The notes beneath the pieces were generated by a model, which had not been told where the DNA came from, searched no databases, and worked only from the letters and a program-made list of their open reading frames with translations. Positions 1-8,180 of a stretch of DNA of 39,943 nucleotides are shown in pieces. A program made the position numbers and the translations under genes. The stretch lies in assembly GCA_016208485.1 (NCBI GenBank), contig JACQXY010000002.1, forward strand, positions 1 to 39,943, given 5' to 3'. The DNA comes from Acidobacteriota bacterium. GTDB lineage: Bacteria > Actinomycetota > AC-67. Positions within the stretch are counted from its first letter, which is position 1. Each line of letters starts with the position of its first letter.

Positions 1-122
1 GATCCTGGCGTGCCGGCGCGAACCCCGTCTCCGGTTCAACCGACGGAGTGCACGACCGCGCGGCATTTCCTTCGGCTCGCGCTTCGCCGCCGCGCTCGGC
101 CGGATCACCGGAGGAGCATGCG
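1..122. other. No gene seen at window edge
   Basis: I see no supported gene in the first 122 bases, which lie downstream of the minus-strand helicase gene. A short inverted repeat (CTCCG at about 35-39 with CGGAG at 45-49) is present without a T tract, so a terminator call is not justified. Confidence 0.4.
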
Positions 123-2171
123 TCAGGACGGCGCGCTCCCCGCGAGGACCGCGAGGATCTCGTCGGCGTACCGGGCGAGCTTCGCGGGGCCGATCCCGGG
201 GATCCGGGCGAACTCGGCCGCGGTGCGCGGGCGCATCTCCGCGATGCGCGCGAGCGTCGCGTCGTGGAAGACGACGTACGCGGGGACCTCGTCGGCCCGC
301 GCCCGCTCGAGGCGCCAGGCTTTGAGGGCGGCGAGGAGCGCGCCGTTCTCCTCCGAGACGTCGGCGGCAGGGTCCGGGCGCGCGCCCGACGGGGCGGGGC
401 GAGTGGCGCCGGCGCGCGCCGCACCGGCGCGAGCCGGCTGCGGCCGGATCTCGGCGACGAAGGGGGACGGGCGGGGCTGCCGCCGCCGCTCCCCGGGGCG
501 CGCGAGCGCCCACGACAGGAACAGGTGGCGCTTGGCGCGCGTGATGCCGACGTACAGGAGCCGCCGCTCCTCGGAGATCTCTTCCTCCGTGCGCGACAGG
601 GCGAACGGCAGCTCCTTCTCCTCCATGCGCGGAAGGAAGACGGCGGCGAACTCGAGGCCCTTCGCGCGGTGGTAGGTGAGGATCTGGAGGCCGCGGCCCT
701 CCGCCTCCGGGGCGAACCGGCGCCCGAGGTCGGCGGCGAACCCGGGGATGCCGCCGTCACCCGGATACTCGCGCGCGAGCTGGACGAGGCGCGCGAGATC
801 GGCCTGCCGGGTGACTTCCTCACCGCCCCCCTCGCCTTCGGTCTCGGGCGAGGGGTCGCCATCGGTGGAATCGCCCCGCCATCCGACGGCGCGCGCCGCG
901 GCCTCCACGGCCCGCGCGCCGTCCGAGGTCGAGGAGGCCGCCCGCGCGACGTCCGAGGTCGAGGAGGCGGCCCGCGCCACGTCCGCCTCCGCGCCCGGCT
1001 GCCCGCGCTTCAGTCGCGCGAGCAGGGCACGCGCCGCCGGCCGTCGAAGGAACGCGCCGTCGCGGACCTGGTACGGCACCACCGCCGCCGAGAGGGCCTC
1101 CTCCAAGTCCTCCGAGCGCCCGTTGATCCGGTACAGGACCGCGATCTCCTCCCAGGGGATTCCCTCGGCCTGCAGCCGCCGCGCCTCACCGACGATCCAC
1201 TGCACCTCCGCGGAGCCGGTTGCATGCGCCGCGTAGGCCGGCTCCGGCCCGGACGAGCGCGTCGCGCGCAAAGTCTTGGGGACGCCGCCGAGCTTGGGGA
1301 CCAGCCTGTTCGCGGTCTCGAGGATCTCGGGGGTGGAGCGGTAGTTTGCGGTGAGGCGCACGACGTGGCAATCGGGGTACCGGCTTGGAAACCCGATGAG
1401 GTAGGAGGGCGTCGCGCCGGTGAAGCCGAAGATCGATTGGTGGTCGTCGCCGACCACGCACAGATCCGCGCGGTCGCCCACCCAGCTACCCAGGAGCGCT
1501 TGCTGGAGCGGATTCACGTCCTGGTACTCGTCCACCGTGAAGGCCCGGTAGCGGGCGCGCACCGCGCCGAGCGCCCGCGGGTCGGTCCGGAGCAACTCCG
1601 TGGCGCGCGCGAGAAGGTCCTCGAAGTCCATCAGGCCGGCGCGCTCCTTGCGCCGCTCGTAGCTCGAGTAGAGGCCGGCCATGAGGTCGGGTGGCATCGG
1701 AGGCCGGTGGTCGCCGAGCGCCTCGAGGTAGCCGGTGGGGGAGACGGAGTGGTTCTTCGCCCATTCGATCTCGGTCGCGACGTCTCGGACGGGGACGAAG
1801 CGGTAGGGCATGCGGAGCCGTGCGACGAGGGGGGCGAGGATCTGGCCCTTCGACGGAAGTATCTCCGCCGGCTCTTTGGAGAAAGCGCGGTACTGGGCGA
1901 GCGCCTCGGCGTGAAACGTGCGCGCCCGCGCGCCCCGCGCCCCGAGGACCGCGATGCGGGAGGCCATCTCGCGCGCGGCCTTGTCGGTGAAGGCGACGGC
2001 GAGGATCTCCTCGGCGAGGAAGGCGCCGCTCGCGATCTGGTTCGCGATCTGGCGGGTGACGGTCGTGGTCTTGCCCGAGCCGGCGCCGGCGAGGATGCAG
2101 ACCGGCCCCCGGACGGCCTCGACCGCGAGGGCTTGCTCGTCGTTCAACCCGTCGAAGATCGCGCTCGTCAT
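123..2171 (-). CDS. uvrD2: UvrD/PcrA-family DNA helicase with C-terminal HRDC domain (UvrD2-like)
   Basis: Superfamily 1A 3'-5' DNA helicase, expected to act in DNA repair. The start at 2171 gives 682 aa and has a GGGGAG site just upstream; an in-frame GTG/ATG extension to 2237 looks non-coding. Visible motifs in order: Walker A GAGSGKTTTV near the N-terminus, motif II VDEYQDVNP, motif III GDDHQSIFGFTGA, motif IV LTANYRSTPEI, motif V YHRAKGLEF and motif VI LLYVGITRAKR. The last ~70 residues (VFHDATLARIAEMRP, then IPGIGPAKL) form an HRDC domain, as in mycobacterial UvrD2. I do not see the four-cysteine motif described for that protein. A linker in the middle carries a tandem 10-aa repeat. It lies 66 nt downstream of leuD on the same strand, so it may be co-transcribed with leuCD. 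Confidence 0.93.
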   Translation of the reverse strand: MTSAIFDGLNDEQALAVEAVRGPVCILAGAGSGKTTTVTRQIANQIASGAFLAEEILAVAFTDKAAREMASRIAVLGARGARARTFHAEALAQYRAFSKEPAEILPSKGQILAPLVARLRMPYRFVPVRDVATEIEWAKNHSVSPTGYLEALGDHRPPMPPDLMAGLYSSYERRKERAGLMDFEDLLARATELLRTDPRALGAVRARYRAFTVDEYQDVNPLQQALLGSWVGDRADLCVVGDDHQSIFGFTGATPSYLIGFPSRYPDCHVVRLTANYRSTPEILETANRLVPKLGGVPKTLRATRSSGPEPAYAAHATGSAEVQWIVGEARRLQAEGIPWEEIAVLYRINGRSEDLEEALSAAVVPYQVRDGAFLRRPAARALLARLKRGQPGAEADVARAASSTSDVARAASSTSDGARAVEAAARAVGWRGDSTDGDPSPETEGEGGGEEVTRQADLARLVQLAREYPGDGGIPGFAADLGRRFAPEAEGRGLQILTYHRAKGLEFAAVFLPRMEEKELPFALSRTEEEISEERRLLYVGITRAKRHLFLSWALARPGERRRQPRPSPFVAEIRPQPARAGAARAGATRPAPSGARPDPAADVSEENGALLAALKAWRLERARADEVPAYVVFHDATLARIAEMRPRTAAEFARIPGIGPAKLARYADEILAVLAGSAPS
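921..980 (-). repeat. Two 30-bp tandem units inside the helicase gene
   Basis: Units 921-950 and 951-980 begin GTCCGAGGTCGAGGAGG and differ by two bases. They encode a duplicated 10-residue stretch of the type VARAASSTSD. The unit length is a multiple of three, so the frame is kept. It sits in a low-complexity linker between helicase motifs IV and V. Confidence 0.8.
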
Positions 2172-2237
2172 CCGTCTCCCCCCGTCGCGCGCGGGGGAGC
2201 CTACCGCGCGGTGGTCCCCGGCGCAGGCCGGGCGCAT

Positions 2238-2798
2238 CTACCGCGCCGTGGTCTTCGGCGCAGGCCAGGCGCGCTCGCGCTCGTAGGAGGCGATCTCGGC
2301 CTCGTGAGACAGCGTGATCCCGATCTCGTCCAGGCCCCCGAGCAGGCGGCGCTTGATCTCGGGGTCGATGGCGAATGTCACCGATCGGCCGCCGAAGGTG
2401 ACCGTCTGCTCCGCGAGGTCGATCGTCGCCTCGCCGGCCGCCATGAGCGCGCGCACGTCGGGCTCGGGCAGGGTGACGGGGAGCACGCCGCACTTCGTGC
2501 AGTTGCCGGCGAAGATGTCGGCGAAGCTCGGCGCGACCACGGCCTCAAAGCCGAAGTCTTGGAGCGCCCACACTGCGTGCTCGCGGGAGGAGCCGCAGCC
2601 GAAGTTGCGCCCGGCGGCGAGGATCGGCGCGCGCGCGAGCGTGATCTCGCCCGAGCCCACCCAATCGTAGAAGAGGAACTCCCCGAAGCCCGTGCGCTCG
2701 ATCCGCTTCAGGAACTGCTTCGGGATGATCTGGTCGGTGTCGATGTCGGCGCGATCGAGGACGGCGACGGGACCGGAGATGACGGAGAAAGGTTTCAT
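2238..2798 (-). CDS. leuD: 3-isopropylmalate dehydratase small subunit
   Basis: Small subunit of isopropylmalate isomerase, which converts 2-isopropylmalate to 3-isopropylmalate in leucine biosynthesis together with LeuC. The protein has 186 aa, usual for the family. Diagnostic motifs are near the N-terminus: [20 protein letters not shown], and [17 protein letters not shown] around residue 65. The ATG at 2798 overlaps the leuC stop as ATGA, indicating translational coupling. The gene ends in TAG, which shows TAG is a working stop codon here; this matters for reading the leuC interruption. Confidence 0.96.
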   Translation of the reverse strand: MKPFSVISGPVAVLDRADIDTDQIIPKQFLKRIERTGFGEFLFYDWVGSGEITLARAPILAAGRNFGCGSSREHAVWALQDFGFEAVVAPSFADIFAGNCTKCGVLPVTLPEPDVRALMAAGEATIDLAEQTVTFGGRSVTFAIDPEIKRRLLGGLDEIGITLSHEAEIASYERERAWPAPKTTAR

Positions 2799-4174
2799 GA
2801 CCAGCTCCTGATGTCGACGAAGTGTCCCTCGATCGCCGCGGCCGCGGCCATCGCGGGGCTCACGAGGTGGGTGCGGCCACCCCGGCCTTGACGTCCCTCG
2901 AAGTTCCGGTTCGAGGTCGACGCGCAGTGTTCGCGGGGGGAGAGGACGTCGGGATTCATCCCGAGGCACATCGAGCAGCCGGCATCCCGCCACTCGAATC
3001 CGGCGGCGCGGAACGCCCGGTCGAGCCCCTCGCGCTCGGCCAGCGCCTTCACGGCGCGCGATCCGGGAACGACCATCGCGCGCACGCCGGGAGCAACGTG
3101 CCCGCCGGCGGCGACGGCCGCGGCGGCGCGCAGGTCCTCGATCCGCGAGTTCGTGCAGGAGCCGATGAACGCTCGGTCGACCCGGATTTCGACGATCGGG
3201 GTGCCGGGTTCGAGCCCCATGTAGGCGAGCGCGCGCTCGGCCGCCTCGCGCTCGGCGGGGGAGCCGGCGGGTTCCGGGACTTCGCTCGTCACGGGGGCGG
3301 CCATCGCCGGCGTGGTCCCCCAGGTCACCATCGGGGCGATCTCCGAGGCGTCGATTCCCGTCTCGCGGTCGAAGGTGGCGCCGGCGTCGGTCGCAAGCGC
3401 GCGCCACCGCTGCACGGCGGCGTCGAAATCGCGCGGGGCGCCGGGGCGCCCGTCCAGATAGGCGTAGGTCGCGTCGTCGGGGGCGATCATGCCCGCGCGC
3501 CCGCCTCCCTCGATGGTCATGTTGCACACCGTCATGCGTCCCTCCATGGAGAGATCCTCGATCGCCGGACCGGCGAACTCGACCGAGTGCCCGGCGCATC
3601 CTGCGGTCCCGAGTCGGGCGATGGTTGCGAGGATCAAGTCCTTGGCTGTGACGCCGGCGGAGAGCCGACCGGCGTAGACGATGCGCATGGTCTCGGGCTT
3701 CCTCTGAGCGAGGCACTGGGTTGCGAGCACGTGCTAGACCTCGGAGGTCCCGATGCCGAAGGCGAGCGCGCCGAAGGCGCCGTGCGTGGCTGTGTGGCTG
3801 TCGCCGCAGACGACGGTCATCCCCGGCTGCGTGAGCCCCATCTCCGGCCCCATGACGTGCACGATGCCTTGACGGTCGGATCCGATCGAGTGAAGGGGGA
3901 CCCCGAACTCCTTGCAGTTGCGCTCGAGCGCCTCGACCTGCGCGCGCGACAGCGGGTCGGCGATCAGGCGCGCGGACCGGGTGCCATCGGTGGGCACGTT
4001 GTGGTCGGCGGTCGCGATCGTGCGGTCGGGGCGGCGCACCGGCCTCCCGGCGATGCGCAGGCCGTCGAACGCCTGTGGGGACGTGACCTCGTGCAGGAGG
4101 TGCAGGTCGATGTAGAGGAGGTCCTCGCGCACGAGGTGCGCCTCCCAGATCTTGTCGAGCATCGTCTTCGGCAT
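2795..4174 (-). pseudogene. leuC: 3-isopropylmalate dehydratase large subunit, interrupted by an in-frame amber codon
   Basis: Large [4Fe-4S] subunit of isopropylmalate isomerase. The start is the ATG at 4174 ([13 protein letters not shown]), preceded by GGAGGA at a 4-5 nt spacing. Codons 1-146 run through [20 protein letters not shown] to SEV. Codon 147 (3734-3736) is TAG where the family has GAG (Glu) in GTSEVEHVLATQ. The same frame continues at once with HVLATQ and keeps all later landmarks: [16 protein letters not shown], the cluster cysteine in GSCTNSR, and [10 protein letters not shown]. Without the stop the protein would be 459 aa, which is normal. A gene finder would split it into 3734-4174 and about 2795-3730 (GTG right after the stop). 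One base change explains it: a real nonsense mutation, suppression, or a sequencing or assembly error. Confidence 0.9.
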
Positions 4175-4227
4175 CGCTTCCTCCATCGAGGCTAGACGCG
4201 GCCTCGCGCTTCTCCTATGCATCGCGG

Positions 4228-4836
4228 CTAGGCCTGACGGAGGCCGGCGGTGACGACGGCGAGGAACGTGGCCTCCGTGCGCCCGGGGTTCTCGAACCAG
4301 TGGGGTAGATCGGCGTCGAAGGTGACGGAGTCGCCCTCCGCCAGCTCCCAGCGCTCGCCGTCGATCACGAGCGCGACGCGGCCGGTGTCCGCCATTGCCG
4401 TCTCGCGACTTCCCGGTTCGTGCGACGGAGGATCGGCGGGGCCTCCCGTGCGCGCTCCGGGCTTCAGCGAGTGCAGCGAGACGGCGGCTCGCTGACCCGG
4501 CAGCGGGGGAGTCACCTCCTCGAAGCGGTGGCCGTCGCGTCGCACCGAACGGCGGTCCGACCGCCGGACGACCACGACGTGACACCCCTCGTCGAGGCGG
4601 AGGAGCTGGGACAGCGTGAGGTCGAGTCCGGCGGCGATCCGCTCGGCTACGGAGAGCGTGGGGCTCGTCTCGCCGCGCTCCACCTGCGAGAGCATCGGCG
4701 CGCTGACGCCGGTCGCTCGCGTGAGGTCGCGAAGCGACAGGCCCCGTGCCTCTCGGAGCGCGCGGACGCGCCGGCCGAGCGCCGCCGCAACGCGCTCGCC
4801 CGGCGGCGCCTTCACGGTGGCTCGGGAACGTCTCAC
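4228..4836 (-). CDS. XRE-family transcriptional regulator with C-terminal cupin domain
   Basis: 202-aa DNA-binding regulator. An HTH_3 domain covers about residues 15-75 ([20 protein letters not shown], then [20 protein letters not shown]). A single cupin-like sensor domain fills the C-terminal half (about 105-195, with [23 protein letters not shown]). Proteins of this architecture usually sense a small ligand; the ligand here is unknown. The GTG at 4836 follows a TAGCAT box by 6 nt with no Shine-Dalgarno site, suggesting a leaderless mRNA; an alternative GTG lies at 4815. It is divergent from gltX and 53 nt upstream of leuC on the same strand, so control of leuCD is a reasonable inference. 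In Streptomyces and Corynebacterium an IclR-type regulator (NdgR/LtbR) lies next to leuCD. Confidence 0.88.
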   Translation of the reverse strand: MRRSRATVKAPPGERVAAALGRRVRALREARGLSLRDLTRATGVSAPMLSQVERGETSPTLSVAERIAAGLDLTLSQLLRLDEGCHVVVVRRSDRRSVRRDGHRFEEVTPPLPGQRAAVSLHSLKPGARTGGPADPPSHEPGSRETAMADTGRVALVIDGERWELAEGDSVTFDADLPHWFENPGRTEATFLAVVTAGLRQA

Positions 4837-4892
4837 GGGTGTATGCTATCACGTACGATCGTCTGTTGCCACGCCCCGCTAGAATCCCGCCC
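4837..4892. promoter_or_regulatory. Divergent leaderless promoters for the XRE regulator and gltX
   Basis: The 56-bp gap holds two back-to-back -10 boxes. TAGCAT on the minus strand (4848-4843) is 6 nt before the regulator's GTG, and TAGAAT on the plus strand (4880-4885) is 7 nt before the gltX GTG. Neither gene has a Shine-Dalgarno site. Between them lies an ACGATCGT palindrome (4855-4862), a candidate operator for the regulator. No convincing -35 boxes. Confidence 0.6.
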
Positions 4893-6335
4893 GTGGCCGA
4901 TGTCCGGACTCGAATCGCCCCTGCCCCGAGCGGGTCGCTCCACGTCGGCAACGCCCGCACCGCCCTCTTCAACTGGCTCTTCGCCCGGCGCCGTGGGGGT
5001 CGCTTCGTCCTCCGGGTGGAGGACACCGACCCGAGCCGCGCCCGGGACGAGTACGTGGCCGGGGTTATGGACGTGCTCCGCTGGCTCGGCCTCGACTGGG
5101 ACGAGGGACCGGACCTCGGCGGGCCGCACGGTCCCTACAGGCAGTCGGAGCGCTTCGACCGCCACCGTGCGGCGGCCGAGCGCCTGCTGGCGGCGGGGGC
5201 CGCCTACCGTTGCTACTGCACGGCGGAGGATCTCGAGGGGCGGCGCAAGGAGGCGCTGGCCGCCGGGCGCACGCCCGGGTACGACGGACGCTGCCGCGCG
5301 CTGTCGCAGCCGGCGCGCGCGGGGTTCGAGGCCGAGGGCCGCCCCGCGATGGTCAGGTTCGCCGTGCCGGATGGCGAGACGGCCTTCGTGGATCTCGTCC
5401 ACGGCGAGGCTCGGGTCGAGCACACCCAGATCGAGGACTTCGCGATCCTGCGGAGCAACGGGCTGCCGCTCTACACGCTTGCCGCCGCGGTGGACGACCT
5501 CGAGATGCGGATCACCCACGTCATCCGCGGAGACGACCTGTTCGCTGCGACGCCGAAGCAGATCCTGCTCTACCGCGCGCTCGGAGCCGGCGAGGTGCCG
5601 GTCTTCGGGCACGTGCCCCTCATCGTCGGGGCCGATCGCCGGCCGCTGTCGAAGCGTCACGGCGACGTGTCGGTCGAGTGGTACCGAGATCACGGGTTCC
5701 TGCCCGAGGCGATGGTGAACTACCTCGCGCTCCTCGGATGGTCGCCGGGCGACGGGGTCACCGAGCGCTTCACGCGTGACGAGCTGGTGGCCGCGTTCGA
5801 CATGGCCGGCGTCACCCGCCACCCGGCCGCATTCGACCGGGAGAAGCTCACCGCGCTGAACGGCGAGAAGATCCGCGCGCTCGAAGACCCCGATCTCGCC
5901 GCGCGCGTCGAGCCGTTCCTTGTGAGCGCGGGGGTGCTGGCGGGGGATCCGACCGGTGAGCAGCGCGCCATGCTCGCGCGCGCGGTGCCGTCGATCCGGG
6001 AGCGGCTCGCACGGCTCGACGAGGCCCCCGCGCAGCTCGAGTTCCTGTTCCACGACGTCTCGCCCGACGAGAAGGCGTCGGCGGCGATCGCGCGCGCCGG
6101 GACGATCCTCGGCGACGGGCTCGCGGTGCTCGAGGCGGTCGCGTCGTGGGAGGCCGAGGCGCTGCAGGAGGCTCTCCAGGACTGGGCCGACCGCGCCGGG
6201 ATCAAGCGCAAGGACGCCTTCCAGCCGATCCGCGCGGCGGTCACCGGCCGGCTGGTGTCCCCGCCGCTGTTCGAGTCGCTCGAGCTGCTCGGTCGCGAGG
6301 TCGCGCTCGCGCGGGTGCGCCGCGCGGCCCCGTGA
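4893..6335 (+). CDS. gltX: Glutamyl-tRNA synthetase (class I)
   Basis: Charges tRNA-Glu with glutamate. In actinobacteria, which generally lack GlnRS, the enzyme also misacylates tRNA-Gln for the GatCAB amidotransferase. 480 aa, normal length. The class I HIGH-type motif appears as [16 protein letters not shown] at residues 13-28 and the KMSKS-type motif as [14 protein letters not shown]. The GTG at 4893 is chosen because the family begins immediately before TRIAPAPSG and because a TAGAAT box sits 7 nt upstream (leaderless). tRNA-Gln and tRNA-Glu genes lie about 0.8 kb downstream on the same strand. Confidence 0.97.
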   Translation: MADVRTRIAPAPSGSLHVGNARTALFNWLFARRRGGRFVLRVEDTDPSRARDEYVAGVMDVLRWLGLDWDEGPDLGGPHGPYRQSERFDRHRAAAERLLAAGAAYRCYCTAEDLEGRRKEALAAGRTPGYDGRCRALSQPARAGFEAEGRPAMVRFAVPDGETAFVDLVHGEARVEHTQIEDFAILRSNGLPLYTLAAAVDDLEMRITHVIRGDDLFAATPKQILLYRALGAGEVPVFGHVPLIVGADRRPLSKRHGDVSVEWYRDHGFLPEAMVNYLALLGWSPGDGVTERFTRDELVAAFDMAGVTRHPAAFDREKLTALNGEKIRALEDPDLAARVEPFLVSAGVLAGDPTGEQRAMLARAVPSIRERLARLDEAPAQLEFLFHDVSPDEKASAAIARAGTILGDGLAVLEAVASWEAEALQEALQDWADRAGIKRKDAFQPIRAAVTGRLVSPPLFESLELLGREVALARVRRAAP

Positions 6336-6338
6336 ACC

Positions 6339-6368
6339 TTGGTGATGGCTCGGCGGACGGGCTAGACT
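6339..6368 (+). promoter_or_regulatory. Promoter of the 80-aa orphan gene
   Basis: TTGGTG (6339-6344) and TAGACT (6363-6368) are separated by 18 bp. An AAGGAG ribosome site follows, 8 nt before the ATG at 6394, so this transcript has a short leader. Confidence 0.5.
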
Positions 6369-6393
6369 TCGCCGAGGGCGTAAGGAGCGGCCG

Positions 6394-6636
6394 ATGAGCG
6401 ACATCTCCGAGCGGTTCACTCAGGCGCTGTCGATCCTCGAGGGTGCGGTTGATGCAGTCACTCCGCACGAGGCGGCGGCCTCCTTCGACGAGTCGGCTTT
6501 GCAGGTCTTCTGGCGCGACTGGCCTCACCTCAGCTCGTGGGCGGGCAAGCTCTGGCGCATGCTGAACGACGAGCTGGAGGGGCCCGCTGCGCCGCTGCAA
6601 GATCCGGATCTCGACGAGGTCGGGGGCGAGGGCTGA
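6394..6636 (+). CDS. Uncharacterised 80-aa acidic protein
   Basis: Small protein that I do not recognise. The ATG at 6394 has a good AAGGAG site 8 nt upstream and its own promoter-like boxes, so it is likely real. The sequence is acidic and predicted helical, with a tryptophan-rich centre (FWRDWPHLSSWAGKLWRML) flanked by polar helices and an acidic tail. There is no signal peptide or membrane segment. It sits between gltX and the CBS-domain gene on the same strand. No function can be assigned. Confidence 0.7.
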   Translation: MSDISERFTQALSILEGAVDAVTPHEAAASFDESALQVFWRDWPHLSSWAGKLWRMLNDELEGPAAPLQDPDLDEVGGEG

Positions 6637-6705
6637 GACCGGGGGTCCGAGCCCGGGGGAGGGCGAACCGGGCGAGCTGCCGGTAAGAGAGGGGAGGGAG
6701 TGATC

Positions 6706-7089
6706 ATGCCCAAGCTCTCCGAGATCATGACCAGGGACGTGTTCACGGTCACCTCCGACATGCCCGTGACCGAGGCCGCGAAGCACATGATGAAGGGGCG
6801 GGTCGGGTCGGCGTGCGTGCTCCAGGGGGGGTGGCTCGCCGGGATCTTCACCGAGCGCGACGCGTTGCGCGCGGCCGCCTCGGGGGCCGACCTAACGAAG
6901 TCGCCCATCGCGGAGTGGATGACCACCGACCCGGTCACCGTTTCGCCCGGGGTGGACTCCGAGGAAGCGGCGGAGACCATGCTCTCGAACGGGTTCCGCC
7001 ACTTGCCGGTGACCGACGGCAGGAACCTGGTCGGGATCGTGTCGCTTCGCGACCTGCTCGCGACGCGGATCCGACGCCGCCCGCTCTGA
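6706..7089 (+). CDS. CBS-domain pair protein
   Basis: 127-aa protein made of two CBS motifs, about residues 6-60 (LSEIMTRDVFTVTSDMPV to GIFTERDALRAAA) and 68-122 (WMTTDPVTVSPGVDSEEAA to VGIVSLRDLLATRI). Such pairs form one Bateman module that binds adenosine nucleotides and usually acts as a regulatory subunit. There is no attached catalytic domain, so the partner is unknown. ATG 6706 is preferred over GTG 6700 because GGAG at 6697-6700 gives it a 5-nt spacing. It lies just upstream of the tRNA pair and may share their transcript. Confidence 0.9.
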   Translation: MPKLSEIMTRDVFTVTSDMPVTEAAKHMMKGRVGSACVLQGGWLAGIFTERDALRAAASGADLTKSPIAEWMTTDPVTVSPGVDSEEAAETMLSNGFRHLPVTDGRNLVGIVSLRDLLATRIRRRPL

Positions 7090-7091
7090 GG

Positions 7092-7097
7092 TAAACT
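7092..7097 (+). promoter_or_regulatory. Possible -10 box for the tRNA pair
   Basis: TAAACT just after the CBS gene, about 30 nt before the tRNA-Gln 5' end. No clear -35 box, so read-through from the CBS gene is an alternative. Confidence 0.35.
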
Positions 7098-7127
7098 CTG
7101 TGGGCCTCCGGAGGACCGGGGGCGCTT

Positions 7128-7200
7128 TGGGGTGTGGGGTAACCCGGCAGCCCGCCAGATTCTGGCTCTGGTAGTCCTGGTTCGAATCCAGGCACCCCAG
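7128..7200 (+). tRNA. tRNA-Gln (anticodon CTG)
   Basis: 73 nt including the discriminator G. The acceptor TGGGGTG (7128-7134) pairs with CACCCCA (7193-7199). The anticodon stem CCAGA/TCTGG (7155-7159/7167-7171) holds loop TTCTGGC with anticodon CTG at 7162-7164. The T arm contains GGTTCGAATCC. CCA is not encoded. Reads CAG codons. Confidence 0.95.
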
Positions 7201-7228
7201 CGGGCGAAGCGCGCGAGCGCTCCGCCAC

Positions 7229-7302
7229 GGCCCCATCGTCTAGCGGCCTAGGATGCGACCCTCTCAAGGTCGAGACCGCGGGTTCGAATCCCGCTGGGGC
7301 CA
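7229..7302 (+). tRNA. tRNA-Glu (anticodon CTC)
   Basis: 74 nt. The acceptor GGCCCCA (7229-7235) pairs with TGGGGCC (7295-7301), discriminator A 7302. The anticodon stem CGACC/GGTCG (7256-7260/7268-7272) holds loop CTCTCAA with anticodon CTC at 7263-7265. The T arm is GGGTTCGAATCCC. Only CC of the CCA end is present in DNA. Reads GAG codons; it follows tRNA-Gln by 28 nt. Confidence 0.95.
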
Positions 7303-7307
7303 CCGAA

Positions 7308-7350
7308 GCGGCTGCTGTCGCCACCCATGGTGAACGGCGGCAGCAACCGC
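7308..7350. terminator. Long hairpin between the tRNA pair and the converging gene
   Basis: Arms 7308-7322 and 7336-7350 form a 15-bp stem with one C-A mismatch and one G-T wobble, around a 13-nt loop. Only a short T run (TTT) follows on the plus strand. It lies 6 nt after tRNA-Glu and 6 nt before the end of the converging transglutaminase-like gene, where a bidirectional terminator would be expected. Confidence 0.5.
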
Positions 7351-7355
7351 CGGTT

Positions 7356-8180
7356 TCAGCGTGCCACCCGGCATTCCGGCCGATCCTCACCGTGGAGCCA
7401 GCGCAGCCCGCCGGGCCAACCGCGCTCTGCCATGGCGAGGATGGATCGCTGGTATTCGTTTACGCCGCTCGTCGTGTAGTCGTAGCAATCCCGCTCCCAG
7501 GCGGAGTAGCCGGCGATTGCGACCGAGCGGAACATGCCGGCATCCGTATACGGCGTGTCGTCCCCCCGACGGTGAGCCGCTATGAGGGACGGGGTGCGCA
7601 GCAGGTCCCAGGCCGACGCCGGCCTCGCGTCCGGGTGGCGATAGACGACGTTCGTGGTGGGGCACACGGCTCCCCACGCGCCCTGTCGGTGCGCTTCGAT
7701 CATCTCGTGGCCGGAGTACGCGCGCGACGTGTCCGCAAGGATGATGAGCCTCGCGGGCATCCCGGATACCTGGCAGAGCGTGCAGGCCAGCCGCGCGAGG
7801 TCCGTGCACCAGTCGGTGGCTCGCTTCGCGATCTGCTCCTCGGGGCCGCCGAGGACGATGTCGTCCACGGGGATCCCCTCGGCCTGTGCGGCCAACCCGC
7901 TCGTGAAGCAGGCGATGGCCTCGACCCTCTTCTCGGGGGCCCGGGCTCGGGCTGTGACCTCGGCCTCGATCGTCTCCAGCTCGGGGGCCGGGCACGGTCC
8001 GTTGCGGGGTTCGGTCGGCGTGCGCGAGCCGTAGAGGGATCTCCAGGTTCTCGTGCCGAGCAGGACCATCCGGTCGAGGATCTCGCGGTCCACGGAGCCC
8101 GGGGCATGCGAGTCGTTCTCGAACATGCGGCGGTAGGCAGGGCCGAAGACTCCGAGGCCCCGGTGCGCGCTCGGGTTCAT
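7356..8180 (-). CDS. Transglutaminase-like (papain-fold) domain protein
   Basis: 274-aa cytoplasmic protein with a transglutaminase-like core at about residues 115-200. The catalytic cysteine is C125 in DWCTDLARLAC, within the usual helix that ends in GMPARLIIL, and the catalytic histidine is H158 in SGHEMIEA. The expected Asp of the VDPT motif appears to be Cys (C173 in AVCPTTNVVY), so activity is uncertain. The RPASAWDLLRTPSLI segment after the core is familiar from bacterial members. Substrate unknown. A TAGGAT box lies 9 nt before the ATG. The gene overlaps, in another frame, the 3' part of the open DUF222 frame and begins just where DUF222 homology ends. This suggests it arrived by recombination into that gene. 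Confidence 0.75.
   Translation of the reverse strand: MNPSAHRGLGVFGPAYRRMFENDSHAPGSVDREILDRMVLLGTRTWRSLYGSRTPTEPRNGPCPAPELETIEAEVTARARAPEKRVEAIACFTSGLAAQAEGIPVDDIVLGGPEEQIAKRATDWCTDLARLACTLCQVSGMPARLIILADTSRAYSGHEMIEAHRQGAWGAVCPTTNVVYRHPDARPASAWDLLRTPSLIAAHRRGDDTPYTDAGMFRSVAIAGYSAWERDCYDYTTSGVNEYQRSILAMAERGWPGGLRWLHGEDRPECRVAR

Noticed and set aside
1..60. tRNA-like T-loop (GGTTCAA) near the window start
   Set aside because: No matching T stem, anticodon arm or acceptor stem could be built around it.
3734..3736. UAG recoding (amino acid at amber codons) in leuC
   Set aside because: Several other genes in the window end properly at TAG (leuD, XRE regulator, pckA, dodecin, amrS, HU), so a general reassignment does not fit.
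7387..8180. Genuine DUF222-transglutaminase fusion protein
   Set aside because: The two coding sequences are in different frames, and the DUF222 frame yields only low-complexity Arg/Pro-rich sequence here.
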